From assembly GCA_016165875.1 (NCBI GenBank), contig JABBOT010000002.1:32681106-32745105 (forward strand): a stretch of DNA of 64,000 nt, given 5' to 3'. The stretch is from Acanthopleura granulata (lineage: Eukaryota > Mollusca > Polyplacophora > Chitonida > Chitonidae). The notes under the pieces are model-generated. The model saw nothing but the letters and a program-made list of their open reading frames with translations, did no database searches and was not told where the DNA came from. A program made the position numbers and the translations under genes. Below, piece after piece: positions 38,186-50,720 of the stretch (position 1 is its first letter; each line of letters starts with the position of its first letter).

Positions 38186-40859
38186 GATTTTACATTGGAT
38201 CGGGTGCATTGCTGTATGCCACCGAAAGAGTCTTCCGCTTAGGGTTCAACCTCGAATTAAACTGTCCTATTTAAACTCTTGTTCTCAATATTATGTATTG
38301 GAAGGTTTCATTTCAAGTGTTAACACAGTAATGGCATGATCCCGTGTAACATTAATCATATAAAGGCATATAGAGGCAAAAGAAACCGAGTTAAGTCATG
38401 TTATTCTTCACATCATGTATCGTTATTTAGTTACAACCTGTGGTACAACAGCTGACGTGTACGTTTCGCCAAAAGGATCTTAAACGAACTAAAAGAGCGT
38501 GTACAGAAACGGACGAAAAAAAGAACCGTTAGGAAAAGAATACTGATGACAAAATAATTGATTTGCTATCGGTTTTGTAATTGAAACCTATCAGTCGATC
38601 AATCGTCATACCTCATCAAGACGATCAGATCTTACTGCCATATTTGTATATGTCTGTATATATGCGTACATCACAAGCTAATCATTCGTTTGTAGGCAGA
38701 ATCAATTTGTCAGCAGACAACGTACAAATATGATAACCTGCTAAATGTCATCTTGATGTATACAAACAAAGAGCCAATTAAACAGTCATAGGCATATACC
38801 TTCATCTTATTACACACGTTGAAAGAAACGTACATCAAGCGTTAAAACGCAAACATTTTTTTAAGGTGATTTGTTTTCTTTCACTTTTATTTTTTTCTCG
38901 GACACCGTGAGAAAATCTCCAAGTGCTTACAGAATGGTGTTGATCTGCCGTCAATCTAAGTAAGTCTCCAATTTAATTTTTAAAAGCACATGGAGACTAT
39001 TGAAAGTCAACGTTTGAATCATTTCATAAAATTGCAGTTAATTTTAATTGCTTAATTACTGTCCGCATTCCTCTGCGCGGTGCTGTCAGCAACGTATGGC
39101 GATTTCCTTGGGCGGTTTGGATAAGACATATTAGCCATCTGCTGATTGTTTGTTGTAAAGAGAAAATAAAATTCAGCTTCGTGGAATTAGTTTAGTTTTT
39201 AAAAAGTGACAATTATTGGATTATATTAATGTACCATAACAGATATGAATTTCTTGTTTTGTCTCCGAAATTAGGTACTTTATTTCCTAAATGAAAATTT
39301 TTCTTTCCTCATTGCGCTAATTTACTCTAATGATATCCGTTCATGGTTTTGAACGTTTATGTTTGATGCATCATATGCATAAATATATGTGAATAAGAAA
39401 ATTATCCACTTTCTAAAACGTGTGCAATGAGACCTATAAACATCTGTACCTTAATATCATATAGACTCTGAATGATGCATTGCCATTTGCACTTGGTTTT
39501 AGTGGTGAAGTTTTAAATAATCCGCCTACATGTATCATATATATATATCGCAATGTATAAATTCTTACGTATTTTGAACGAAGAATGCTCACACATAAAA
39601 GGAAATTTAAAGTTAAAATAAATGAATAATCTCAACTTATATCAGTTTACACACCTTGATAATTAGTTTTAATAATTTTCTATTCACGGGAAGATCCCTA
39701 TGGCAAAATAACAACTTGTTGCCGACGGACGTAGAAAGAAGCCGGAAGCAGACGAAATTTCTCACGGTATATCTGTTGATGACTCGAAGACTAAACCCTT
39801 CTATACTCTGAGGCTACACAATGACACATAGTGAAGGCAATTGATAATGTTTCCACTAAGGTAGAGCTCATGACTCACTGGTGTCTTAGTGAGCAAATTC
39901 TGTAATGTCGTTTTAATGCTTAGTTATAATAACGCATGTAAAAAAGAGATGTAACTGAAACATATCGGTTTCCAGCTAATGAAGAGCACTGTTTCTGCCT
40001 CTTCTGTGATGTAAAGTCTTGGTCACCGCCCTAGTTTATTTGCAAATTAACCCGGGATCTAGGTATTTTTAATGTCCAATTATAACTTCGACAAAACCAG
40101 TGCATTCGACATTTCTTTTGTCTACATGGTAATTGAGACGTTCTGTGAAAGACAAATAAAAAAAGGACATGTTTCTCGTAAATAGTCCAATGTTGTTTAT
40201 CTTTCATAGTTATCGATATAATTTGATCTATAGTTATTTGATATTGCTTTTGTTGTAGCGCGTTCTGCTTCATTGGTACGAACTTTTGATTGTTGTCTTC
40301 TGGCGTGTATCATTATGTGAAATATTAACGTGGGAAAACTGGGAGAGTTAGTGTCAGCTCAGATCTGATTGATGATACGGGAGCACGGGTATTATACTGT
40401 AATCATTGTCTCAGTGTTTACAAGACAGAATGGTTAACGTTTACTTAATCGTGACCAAGAAAGTGAACAGTTTAATAAGGTCATATTACAAAGCCACATG
40501 AAAATCTGGCTGAAAGGGACTGAAATTCACCAATCCATCTTCCCCCACGAGTCTTTGTCAAAATAACAAAATTCTTGTTTACACTACCTACATTATACGA
40601 CAAACAACTTCAGAAATCTTTTTGACAGCTTACATATGAGGTTTAATAAACCCGCCTTAAATATGCCATGAGGCAAAACCTGATTAGATTGTGGAACCCT
40701 TTGAGCTGAGTTAAAATAACTGCAGAAATAACTGTCATCTGATTGCATTGGAGTAAGAGAGCTCTCTATACATACGAAGGTAACGGTAAAATCATTGATC
40801 AAAGCATTGTCGTGGTTATCATAAAAACGTATATAACAAGTTTAAAATTAAGTGCCTTC
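38186..40859. other. Non-coding DNA, no feature seen
   Basis: AT-rich, except a mixed stretch near 38760-39150. No coherent frames. Confidence 0.4.
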
Positions 40860-41480
40860 AACGATTAACGATTTCCTTTTCCCCGCCTTGCGTTTCTCCC
40901 TGGCATCACAAGACGACATCTCTAATTTGTTGTCCTATTACGGAAGTCCATAAAAACACCTCTGCGTGGCAGCCATTTCCCAGTGTGTCATGTCGTACAG
41001 CATGGAAGAAAATTGTGAGAAAAGTTATTAAGCGGGCTGCAGATAGTTTGCGTTATTGACCTGCCGTCTGTCAGGCCTTGGATTAGCTCCGGTCAGACGG
41101 TTGGACAATAGCGTAATGCCGACAGACAACGCCAGCCAAGCATATTCTATATTTCATTTCCTGCCATCGCTTCCAATTACAATAGAAACCAGTGGACATG
41201 TTCTGTTACTTCTTCTTCCTCCTGTAAATGACCCAGTCAGGCGAAATCCATTACATCTCAGAGCGCCTTTCATCAATTTGGGATCCAGCCGCCAAAATAA
41301 CACAGCTATTTAAAATCAGAAGGGTTAGGCTGAAGTGACCTTGCTCTGGTGGGGGAATCCTCTATCACCCAGAACTGCGTCGGAGAATCTCCAGAAGGCT
41401 GCTGATCATCTGAGTCAATATTCCCATTATACAGTTCCATATTACAGACCCATACAACCCCGCGATTCACGCTGTGCCTG
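40860..41480. promoter_or_regulatory. GC-richer non-coding block (candidate enhancer)
   Basis: A non-repetitive, GC-richer island stands in AT-rich DNA. An 85-codon frame (41056-41313) crosses it without family resemblance. Compositional call only. Confidence 0.25.
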
Positions 41481-42479
41481 AATTAGAAACATTGTACACT
41501 GTTAAAATAATTCTGCAGATACAGTGGACTCAGAACCGTATAACGAACATATATCTCTAAGGTTTAGAAGACAGTGTTAACAAAAGTTCATCGGAATCAC
41601 TTAATGCAGACTTTTCAAAGACGTGTGAGAATTGCCTAAGAAATTGTCCATTTTTTTCAAACAGTTAAATTAACCTGATATACACCTGACTTTTATTTCA
41701 TGAAACTACCGGGTGTGTATCATATTCTTCCGGTAAACTACTCGGAATAAAAAAAAATACAGTTCATGGGCAATGCAAATCATCATAAACGTAAATACAC
41801 AAGGAGTATTGTTTGCACTTCTTGTTGAGTAAACAGGCCTATCTGTACTTTAAAGTGGCTGGTTTTCGTAATTTATCTGATTCAAGATTTTAGCTTCAGC
41901 TGCACCTGTATAGTCCTTCTTTTCACCTGTGTACGCTGTATTCTCTGTAATGATTTAAGTGTGTGGGGGGGGGGGGGGGAAAACTGGGCTGATCCTACCA
42001 GAGCCAGTCAGTCCCGAAATCAGTCGGAGCCCACCCATGAAATCACGGTTTGTGGTGAGTATGGCGTGACTGAAAAGTCGTCGCCATGTTGACGTCATCT
42101 GATCCTTGTTAGAGAATAATACATCTCATCGGTTGGAGACCTTGTGCCCGGAACAGCGCTAATCGACATATTACACACAGATTTACTGATTGTTTTTTAT
42201 GCGCGTTTGTCAAGCTCAATGTCAATCCGACGGTCACAAGTAACCATTCATTTCAACAACCATTGGTCGTCACCACTGAATTACCCAGAACTGGAACACT
42301 TCTGAAAGGCTTTCTGCATGCAATATGTTATTATTTGCCATGGTAGGATTTATGAGCAAGAGTTTCCATTTTAAAGACAAGTAATTGCACGGTGTCACAA
42401 CTGATTAAAGCTACTACGTTAACAACTCGTCCTCTTGGAACACCCAAGAACTCCAGGCACAAAAGACACCCGGATTTAG
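41481..42479. other. Non-coding DNA with a G15 run
   Basis: A run of about 15 G lies at 41965-41979, followed by a GC-richer stretch to about 42260. No gene. Confidence 0.4.
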
Positions 42480-43080
42480 AAATCTCCACGCCGGCTTCGG
42501 TTACGTTTTTTTGACAACAAAATTTTGGCGATATTACATTGCAATCTTAGCTGTTAATGAAGACAGATTAGAGGGCGGGCTAAGCTGAAGTAAGCTAGTT
42601 TACTTCGGAATGTCTTCTGTTACAACGAGGTCCACTATAAACTATTATCTGGAGGATTTTCTGTGAAGAAAGCCTCTCTACCAGCAAAAGAAGTGCGGTT
42701 GGCTGTGGTTGATCCATAACAAAGCCGGCTAAAAATGAATCTCCTTTATAATGGGATTTTACAGGCGCATGCAATCGAACTATTAGATTAACCGAGCTTG
42801 TTTGTTAGTATTTGTCACCGTAAGCAGCATTTGGTCCGAGGAGCGTGCACACGAGTGACGTTCGCCCCTATCAATGGACACAGCTTGTGTAGGATTTCAA
42901 TCGGAAACAATTAAGTGGAAACTTTAACTATACCACGTGACCTGCGGTGACCCCCTCCTCTATAAATCACAGGATAACCAGATTAAATAAGCAGGACTCA
43001 ATGTGGCCCGGGGAATTTTAGTCGGGGTTCAGTCGGTGCTGACTGTACATAGACAGGGGCGGTAATTGGAAGTGGGTAGG
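42480..43080. promoter_or_regulatory. GC-richer non-coding block (candidate enhancer)
   Basis: A GC-richer, non-repetitive stretch with no open frame of note. Candidate regulatory element by composition only. Confidence 0.22.
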
Positions 43081-43449
43081 GGGTGTTAGTTACAAGGGAC
43101 ACAGGCGAGGGTATCACCTACCACTTGAGGACAGCTTACCTGTCAATAGCTTACTAGGTGCATTTATAATTGGTCAAGTAGCACATGCTGCCCTCCAAAG
43201 TACTACATAGCTTGTTTGGAGCCATGCAATAAATAGATAAATCAATGAATAAATATAAAGTTTGTTGGATGAGTGAGGCATACGTATAGCATTCCCACAG
43301 CAATATATACTGTACCCGTAAAGAATCTAAATGATGCAGTTTTGCAGTCAAGAAAATATATAGCTTATTACTGTAGGGTACTGGTAGTCCCAGTGACTTA
43401 ACTCTCTGTGTGCTGTACTGTAAAACTGTCCACATTGTAAAGTGTCTTT

Positions 43450-44002
43450 TGTGTGTGTGGGCGGGGGGAGATGGGTTGAGCTGTGATGTGTGGGGGTTTT
43501 CGGGGGTGTTGTGGGGGTTGTGATTTCTGTTGTGTGGTGAGAGTGCGTATTTTAGGTTTTGTGAGCTGTGATTTGTGGGGGTTGTGAGCTGTGTTGTGTG
43601 GGAATTGTGGGCTGTGTTGTGTGGAGTGTGTGTGTTATGTGAGGGTTAATAGCTGTGTTGTTTGAGACCTATGAGCTGTATTGTTTGGGGGTTGTGAGCT
43701 GTGTTGTGTAAGGGTGATGAGCTATGCTGTGTGAGGGTTGTGAGCTGTGTTATGTGTGGGTTGTTAGCTTTGTTGTTTGAGGCTTGGGTGCTGTATTGTG
43801 TGGGGGTTGTGAGCTGTGCTGTGTAGGGGTTGTGAGTTGTGTTGTGTGAGGGTTGTGAGCTGTATTACGTGAGGATTGTTAGCTGTGTTGTTTGAGGATT
43901 GTGAGCAGCGTTGTGTGGACGTTGTGAACTGTGTTGTGTAAGGGCTGTGAGCTGTGCTTTGTTGGGGTTGTCAGCTGTGTTTTATTAGGCTTGTGAGCTG
44001 GG
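43450..44002. repeat. GT-rich minisatellite, about 21 bp unit, roughly 25 copies
   Basis: The consensus is near GGTTGTGAGCTGTGTTGTGTG. The plus strand has almost no C except in the AGCTG core, so the array is strongly strand-skewed. Unit length varies by a few bases. Confidence 0.93.
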
Positions 44003-44989
44003 CTCTTGTATTGGCCGAGAAACCCGATTCATAGGCTACAAGCACACGCTACGCAGTAATCTATTAAACACTCTTCCTAATAATTAGGGCTTCTCGTTGA
44101 TGGGCAGGAAATTGTGAACATTTAAACGCTGTAGTTATTCATAACAAATTCGATTGTTTAAGGAGAGAAATGAAACGATTTCGATTAATAACATCAGTGG
44201 AAATTTACGACAAGGGGACGAGTCGGACGTGCCCCCGCGAAGCAGGCATGGCATATGATCTACCCTGACTAAGTCATCATACGGTCTTCTCAATCAGTCT
44301 TGTTCCCAGTGCCAGCCTTATCTGCTTACATTCTCATAGTGGAAAGTTATTCCATGCATGCAAAACCAACAATTTGCTGAGAAAGTTCAGGATCCAATGC
44401 CACGAAGCCATGTCAGATTGCAGCCAGCCACTCAGTAATTTCCATCGTCGTAATTATGACATAGCTCAAACTCAGCGGAAACGCAGGACACAAACCGGTA
44501 ATTAAAGTTTAATATTTTATTTGTGTAATTGATTTGAAATATAATTTTCCAGTGCATAGCCTTATTAATTGGCTTCGTTTCTTCTCGGCTGTTTCATAAA
44601 CTTTCAAATGTGGCTGTGTATAATGTATATATTTTATTGCCTAGCACACAGCGATATTTCGTTACTTCATTTAAGAATTGTACGTATCAGTGTAAAATAC
44701 ATAAAAAACATCATCCCCAACGGTAGAGTAAGCGAGAAGAGATTCCTAATATACATGTATTGAAAGGTCGTAGAGATATTCGTCGATGAAGGCATGTTAA
44801 TAAAATGCAACCAAAGTTCTTCCCTGATAGGTGAGTACTTGTTCAAAAACTCACTTTACTTTCACTTAGAACTGAAGAGGAATTTGGAGACTTGAGTATT
44901 TTTTCATTGTCTATGAAATACAATTAAAAATGGTTAAGGAATGTAACAGAAAACCCAAGAAAACTCTCATAAAACAACAGAGACTGGAA
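44003..44989. other. Non-coding DNA, no feature seen
   Basis: Mixed composition to about 44480, then AT-rich. Confidence 0.4.
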
Positions 44990-46090
44990 CACTTCAAACA
45001 AAGCTAGAATTACGGAAGAATTGTTTAGAAGGCAATTTTATACTCAAGTAATTACGTGAACTGTCTCTCTATTAGCCATGTTGGCCCCTGTGGATCGGGT
45101 CTGCCTCGCGACAATTTCGGCGGCGATCGATTTCAATGTATATATGTAGAATCCAAGATTCATGAGCCAAATAGATACAGCGAAATCGGAAACCTCGGGC
45201 TTATGCAATTCTGGAATTGCTAATTTCGGTAGAGCCTGGCGAAGTCTGCTGCTTGTTTGAGTAATTAAATATGAATTATCATCCAAGAAGTTTGACCGGG
45301 ACATTGTTGATGGGATGATCTGCCTCGCACAATCCATGCATAACAGCTATTTGTCCTTAATTAGAACTGTGCTCCGTAGCTAGCCTCGTCCCGCTATTTG
45401 ACTTGGCCTCTCCTCATTTCGCCTGTCACATCAGCTTGCCGCTCTGGTTTCTCCTGCTGATGAATGGGTGGAAACTGGCGAGAGGTGGCCAGTGGTCATC
45501 CTTCTCCAGGTCGTCCGTCACGGAGAAAATAGGCAGAAACTGTTGAGATTTCAATAGGGATTAGCGCTGAACATTCGGTCCTACAATAGGATTAGGCAAG
45601 AGGAACTGCCTCTAATTTTGTGAGGATCACTGGTGTAAGAATAGATCAGCTCGATGTACCAAACACCGAAGATTAAATATCGTCCAATCACGCTGAAAGA
45701 TGTTCGGGTGAGGAAGGTCGTTTGTTTTTTAACTCTCAGAGATTAGGGAGAAAATTGCCGGATGAGGCCGACTTACAGATGCTGGCTGGCAATTTCGGCT
45801 CGCTCTCTTTAAATAAAGATATTCTGCGTCCCGGACACAGGATGATAAAGAGTTATCTTAATGAGATACTTGGGATAGAGCGTCTGTGAGGGGGCAAGTG
45901 GCTGATCCAACAGCCTGGTGCTAACACCATCATTTCGTCTGGAGATAATGAAATGGCCAATTCTGTACTAATGTCCACTGACCTTCTCTGCATATACAGA
46001 GATTGATTTTCGCGGGCTCGGGTTGGATTTATTACCACTAGACCAAATACTCCGATGATGACTTCCTCCTAGCTCACCCGGGACATCTTC
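44990..46090. promoter_or_regulatory. Long GC-richer non-coding block (candidate enhancer cluster)
   Basis: About 1.1 kb of non-repetitive sequence carries AGTAATTACG (near 45048), GAGTAATTAAATATG (near 45259) and TTAATTAGAAC (near 45358). Frames at 45044-45337 and 45853-46038 do not resemble proteins. It is the longest block of this texture upstream of Uncx. Confidence 0.3.
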
Positions 46091-49000
46091 ATGCGTCGTC
46101 TTTGGAGCTCAAATTTTATCTGATTTCTGATTGGTTATTTGGGCTTGTCTCTCTTGTACCATCGCGTTCTTAAGTGGAATTAAAGCCCCTGATAAATCTG
46201 TTTTCCTGTTATTGTGCGATATGTTTAGTGAGCGAATGTCATTGGGGTCTTTTCCAGATTGATTGCCAACAGGGGGCGATACTCGGACAGCCTGTCATTT
46301 CAGCCTGCATGACTGGCACAACGAAGTGTACTCTAGCCATATATACCGTTCTTTTGCGCTGAGTTTGCTCCACGTCCCTGAAACGTAACAATTTTGAACA
46401 TGTCGGATGTTTTTGCTACGGCTGCACGCTGTTAACTGAAATATTATTATTTTTCGGTTAAACCTTATAAGGCGAAAAAAGCTGACACTACATTTTCAAC
46501 AGTATTCAAAAATACTTTTAGCGCTTCAGAATCCTCCACAAAACAAGGCGATTTAAAACTGTAACTTAATGAGAGGAAAAATAAATTTTGGACATAGCAA
46601 TACAAAAAAGCTTGAGTTGTTTTGGAATGGATTATCGACTTGGAATGTCCCACCATCTTATAACGAATGGTGCGTGAATGTTGTATATGTTTGACGCTAA
46701 AGAATTAATCCTGAAGATATCTCGAACTTGTGTGTTGAAGAATTTCTAATTTGCCTTCCTAAGATCTGGGCACGTTTAATAAAACAAACTGAATACAAAA
46801 TCTGACGGTTTACGAGTTGCCAAGAAGAAGGTAATTAGGATGGATCCAGGCAAAGAGAAACAGTCAGCAGTATTTAGTTATGAATGACAGACGCAATGAA
46901 TGTTCCATGCAAATAAATTTAATCAAAATCCATGCCGATCGTATAATACGCTAGTTTGTAAACTGTCGTTAATCAAAATATATATCTCAGTGGAAAACTC
47001 TTTAGGGGCAGTGTTTCTTTACCTTAATCCGTTCTAATGTTATGCTTTATATACTTTCTAGGCTCTCCTTGGTTTTTACTGATAGATGTCTCGTGATTAT
47101 GGGCCTGAGGCTTCTGTTATGGTTGATGATTTGTATTTGAATGTGTATGTCGACGCCTACATTTGATGGAAAGCCAATTCAGTGAAATTCTGACCTGCCT
47201 ACATGCACACCGTTGGGCACAGGTTTACCGCGGAAGTGTACCTTTTAGTTGGTGTGATATATATATAAGGGTTTTGGTCAGTAGTGTATATCTGCATGTA
47301 GCGGGCTGTCCCATGCGGCACCCAACTGTACATGAACAGTGTCTGTGAGGTACTGGGAAATGGGTTAATTGTTAAGCAGAATTAATCAGCTGGTCAGGCT
47401 CGGGGCAGTGTTGACCACTTGACCACCCGCCTGGCCCACCTGTCTACAGGTGTCTTGTCACCGACGTCTCCGAGTTATCTCTGTTTTCTCCCCTCAAAGA
47501 TTGCCGTTAGGTAAACGGTAGCCCGTTATCAGTCCCATCATCTCTCAAGCTTCAACTGTCACCCTGACACGACGATGTCTTCACAAAAGTCCGCGCCGTC
47601 GGCAAAGAGAGTTTAGTGTTAAGACCAACTAATGCCCAACACCGATGCCCATTGCAGAGCTTTGAAGTACAGGAGATAGCTGAAATAAATATTCACCAGG
47701 CAACCATTAAAATTCTCAGCGCAACACTGTGAGATATTTTTGCTAGAGCCATGACAGCTGTTACATAACTGCGATTCTTTGCCAACCGGCTGTAAAAACT
47801 CAAACCTGTAAACAAAATCTTAAACAAGAAGCAATTGAAAATAGTTAAATAGCAAATGAAACAGTGAGCGTGACTTTGATATAAACTCCTCAGCGCACCA
47901 GGAGATTCGCGCTAATATGTTTTACAAATAAAAAAATAGCCGTAGAAGAGCACGAAAAAAGTTAATTCGTTTCCAGATTCCAGTACTTATCAATTATTCA
48001 TCTGAGATCACTTAAGGGAGGGATGAGCGATGGCTGAGGTAGCCAGGACTTGACTGATTGCCGATCCCAAGGCGGCAATATGGCGAACTTGCCCATTTTA
48101 ACAGCCATACTTTCCCCACCATTCACCCATTTAGAGGTAATATTATATGAGAGAGGTGTCATAATTTGTTTTTCTCAGACAACCCTAAAACAAAAATATT
48201 TCCTATTTGGATTGTTCTGTCAAAAAAGCTTTTTAGTAGACATTTGCTACCAGAAGCTACAAATTTGTCATATTTGAACAGAACTACAGAGCACCTTTTG
48301 TGATCTATTACCCAACCAAATACACTGTGTTTTCTCATCAATCTCAGAGTATTGCTAGTCACTTACAGTGAAATATATGCTCTTCATGTGTGAATTATTC
48401 TATACCTACATTAAAGTCCACGGTTAATTTATGAGGTCCTACAGAATGCCCAATCCAAACTGGCGCTACTCCTTGGTGTTTTTGAGGCACAAATGCGTTT
48501 TGAAAGAAATTGAAGTTCACTCGACATGTGTTGATGGCTGTCATAAAGTACACCAGGTTTTCATGTTAATTGTGGCGGGCGAACAAGCAGTGTGAGAGTA
48601 TAAACGTCTGGTTTGTGTTAATTGTTATACAGTGTTTAAAAACTGATGATACATGTTGGTCATTAAAGTTAACTCTAACGACTGTTAATTACAGGGAGGT
48701 TTAATTAAATAATTAACGGCTTGTATATACATTATAACGTTCTACTTTCACAAATGGTAAATGTATGTTCGTTTACGTAAGAGTTGAAAATACTTTACAG
48801 GTATACATATTTAAATAGTTTTTGCTCTTTTTTATATGGTCCAACTTACGTCCCATATGGACAAAAACCGGAACATAAATCTATCTGGAGAATTTCCCCA
48901 AATAAAACACTATAAAATAGGAGGGTTAGATGTTTTGACATAATAATATAATATTCCATAAAATAAAAGACGCGTGCACAATATTTTGCCGTCTACTCTT

Positions 49001-49340
49001 TGCCGTCTGTTCTTTCATCACTTTCCATTGTAAATATTCACCCTGTTTATAAACTTAATTGATAATCAGACGTAAAGCTTGTCAGAAAGTAAATGTCATT
49101 CCTCAAACATTGGATATTTTATATACGCATAATACTACGAGGACATGTTGCATTCTGTGATCTTAGCTTTCTCGCAAAAATCAATGCCTTAACAAGTCTG
49201 CCATCGTCGCACACAATACGCCGTCTGATAGCTTCAAAACTAAAGATAATTCCAACATGTCTGATATATTCTGCCCAATGGATTATCAACGACTTTTTAG
49301 ACGAACATATTGGGATCGAAGCTATTGGCTTATATACCTG
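46091..49340. other. Non-coding DNA, no gene seen
   Basis: AT-rich, with a GC-richer stretch near 47350-47800. Short frames only. Confidence 0.4.
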
Positions 49341-49610
49341 CTATTCATTGTGTGATTGTAATAACCATTGGAAAGCAACAATGACCACTGTGTTATTGCA
49401 ATATCCATTTTGTGTCTGTTACATCCTTTGTGTCATTGTATTAACCATTGTGATTGTATAATATCCAAACTGTGTTTATATAATACGCAACGTGTGCTTA
49501 TAATATTCTTTGTGTGATTGTAATAGCCCCTATTGGATTGTAATATCCATTGTGTGACTGTAATACTTATGACGTGATTATAATGGACTGTGTGATTATG
49601 ATGTTCATGT
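49341..49610. repeat. Minisatellite, about 20 bp unit, about 13 copies
   Basis: The consensus is near TGTGTGATTGTAATATCCAT. The array is diverged and produces an artefactual repetitive frame on both strands. Confidence 0.85.
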
Positions 49611-50059
49611 GTAACAAAGTCTACAACTGAGGCACGCTGAATCTTTGTAAATTCCTTGTGGCACTTTAGGGGTGATGCCATTAAAAGTTGTCCGTTCTTG
49701 TGTAGTGTTGAACATTGATTCAAACAAATATAAATGTAAAATGTTAACAAATTGGAAATTCTTCTAATGGTTCGAAATAATCCAGTGCCAGGGAGACCAG
49801 TCCACAATTAAAGGTTGGTAACTGACATAAACCCCCCATCCTGTTTTGTTGAAAGCGAATCGTGGGTCAGTTACGAGCTAAGGCAAGGCTTCTATATCTC
49901 TCTATCTAGGGTCAAGCAAATAACTCTAATTACGTCCAAGAAAAAGAAAATTAGTTTTCTTTCGCCGGAAATTTATAAATTGAATAAGCGACTCTTCGAT
50001 CGAGACGCGCCTTGGTATTAAAAGCCAGAAGGCTGATAACCTTCATCTTTTGATGTCAA

Positions 50060-50720
50060 TTTATGATATGATTTACATATCAGTTGGCGCATCTCAAGGC
50101 CTCATGCACCCACCGTATTCTTCTCACGCCTACCCATTCCTTGTCCTTGAACAACTACTCCATGTTAGATTGTCCACACGGCTGAGAGGACCACAGTTGC
50201 CTTCTGTCGAGATTTTCCAAAACTGACTCTGTAACGAGTCTCTCTCACGGTTCCACGATGTGTTTATGGTCTCCACTCCTCCTTATCTTGTCTTATATCA
50301 CATAACTTCCCCTAGATACTGATCATCTGTCCGTCACAATGAAGTGGCATCAGCCACCGGGCAGATGATATGAGACAAATTGATTCTCAAAATCTGCACA
50401 GTCTAATGGAGACGTTCAATTAACCGGCAGGTCGTTCAAGTGAACCTTCGAAAAACTCGCGAGACTTGCCAGACCAGCGCATAATGGAGAAGCAACTTCT
50501 GCAGTCCACCCGCCTCACAACCTCCTACCCCGCAATCTGCAGCTCTCAGCGCATCTGCTTTATTAGGCTAACTCTCTAACGTAATGATTATATTCAGGCT
50601 TTTGACCCTAGCTCCCTTGAGCTGTAACTGTCGGCTAACCTGCTTACTGTTCGTGTAATGAGCAAGAAAATGAAATTGACAAACAGGTTGTATGTTGTAA
50701 GCAGAGCATATCTCACACGA
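50060..50720. promoter_or_regulatory. GC-richer non-coding block (candidate enhancer)
   Basis: A non-repetitive block with no reading frame, distinct in composition from both flanks. Confidence 0.25.
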
